From Bacillota bacterium (GTDB lineage Bacteria > Bacillota > Clostridia > Clostridiales > Clostridiaceae), in NCBI GenBank assembly GCA_023399035.1, contig JAEWQX010000201.1, forward strand, positions 1 to 5,899: a DNA stretch of 5,899 bases, read 5' to 3'. Below, in pieces: positions 5,460 to 5,899 of the stretch. Below the pieces are notes generated by a model that was not told where the DNA came from, searched no databases, and saw only the letters and a program-made list of their open reading frames with translations. The first letter of the stretch is position 1. Each line of letters starts with the position of its first letter. The translations under genes were made by a program, and so were the position numbers.

Positions 5460-5703
5460 ATTTTTTATGAAAATTCATTATGATTTTCTGGAACTGTTTG
5501 AAAGCGGCGCAACAGAAGGAAAATCTATCTTAGAGATTACCGGAGAAGACGTGGCTGCGTTCTGCGATGAGCTTCTACGCAGTGTTCAGACATACACTGC
5601 AGACTGGCGTGAAGAGTTTAACCGCCATATACAGAAAAAAAATTGGAAAGAGATAAGATTTGGAATAATAGAAATCAAATCATACAGTGCGGTAGACGAA
5701 TAG
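5452..5703 (+). pseudogene. DUF1048-family gene, N-terminally deleted and probably frameshifted
   Basis: The 83-residue frame starts at ATG 5452 with AAAGGAGG 8 bases upstream. Residues 10-63 carry the conserved DUF1048 C-terminal half: LELFESGATEGKSILEITGE (13-32), DVAAFCDELLR (33-43) and YTADWREEFNRHI (48-60). Family members are usually a little over 100 residues with a conserved N-terminal half; here only MFKFF precedes MKIHYDFLELFE, which suggests an in-frame internal deletion. The last 20 residues (NWKEIRF to the end) are unlike the family. With one A fewer in the A8 run (5635-5642) the frame would read QKKIGKR and stop at 5654-5656, the expected kind of ending. GC content is visibly higher than in its neighbours, pointing to transfer. 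DUF1048 has no settled biochemical role. It may still be translated, but it is probably not functional. Confidence 0.65.
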
Positions 5704-5748
5704 CCCCAAAATAGATTTAACAGGTTTAATATACTTTAAAATGGGGCT

Positions 5749-5899
5749 GTATCAAAACAAGTTTGATACTAGCCTGGAGCTAGAATATAAATAGTACAAG
5801 TTAAAAGTGGATATTTCTCAAAAAGAGTTATAATAAAAATATGATGAATTGGAGGAATTGAAATGAGTAAACAGTATGATAAGGAATTTAAGGAAAATG
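5749..5899 (+). mobile_element. Left part of a probable IS3-type insertion sequence
   Basis: The element continues past the right edge. Just upstream of the transposase start are two back-to-back perfect hairpins: GTATCAAA/TTTGATAC (5749-5769) and CTAGC/GCTAG (5769-5783). This structure is typical of IS ends or of protection against outside transcription. The boundary is uncertain: GGGGCTGTATCAAAAC (5743-5758) looks like a terminal repeat, and AGCCCCA (5702-5708) mirrors TGGGGCT (5742-5748). The right end is not in the window, so neither the terminal repeats nor a target duplication can be confirmed. Confidence 0.45.
5863..5899 (+). CDS. IS3-type transposase OrfA, first 12 codons (partial)
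   Basis: ATG 5863 follows GGAGG (5851-5855) at 7 bases. The visible product, MSKQYDKEFKEN, is the common opening of IS3-family OrfA proteins, which continue into a helix-turn-helix that binds the element's ends. The window ends here, so the catalytic OrfB and the frameshift signal cannot be seen. A TATAAT at 5829-5834 could serve as its -10, but no good -35 is present. Confidence 0.6.
   Translation, partial: MSKQYDKEFKEN

Overview
The window is AT-rich, low-GC Firmicute DNA, most probably from a Clostridium-type anaerobe. Intergenic DNA is nearly all A/T, ribosome binding sites are strong AGGAGG-like sequences, and gene types fit: a choline-binding-repeat surface protein, a DUF815 AAA+ ATPase, an NCS2/AzgA-type purine permease, and a PadR/DUF1048 cassette. 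The genus is inferred from composition and gene content, not from a marker gene.

Left part (minus strand). At 2417-1122 lies a DUF815-family ATPase with a good extended -10 promoter. It is followed on the same strand by an unrecognised 47-residue lysine-rich small gene (1043-900) with a very strong ribosome binding site, and then a hairpin at 663-698. Beyond it is the start of a secreted cell-wall-binding repeat protein (389-30). Its fourth visible repeat is interrupted by a TAG where the other repeats carry TGG.

Middle (plus strand). A purine-type permease (about 2720-4024) is transcribed divergently from the ATPase. Both promoters can be read in the shared intergenic region, with a perfect 20-bp palindrome between them. 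The permease stop codon lies inside a 20-bp perfect inverted repeat, and a strong terminator follows at 4194-4236.

Right part. A Nudix hydrolase of the ADP-ribose pyrophosphatase type (5183-4575, minus strand) ends at its own terminator. To its right is a decayed, higher-GC segment. It holds the last codons of a probable padR regulator gene, overlapping a DUF1048 gene that seems to have lost most of its N-terminal half and to carry a one-base frameshift in an A8 run. Hairpins and the first codons of a probable IS3-type transposase orfA follow at the window edge.

The housekeeping-like genes look independent, each with its own promoter or terminator. I see no convincing new multi-gene system. 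The points most worth following are the eroded padR-DUF1048 cassette beside an insertion sequence, the interrupted surface-protein gene, the small gene behind the ATPase, and the palindromes flanking the permease.
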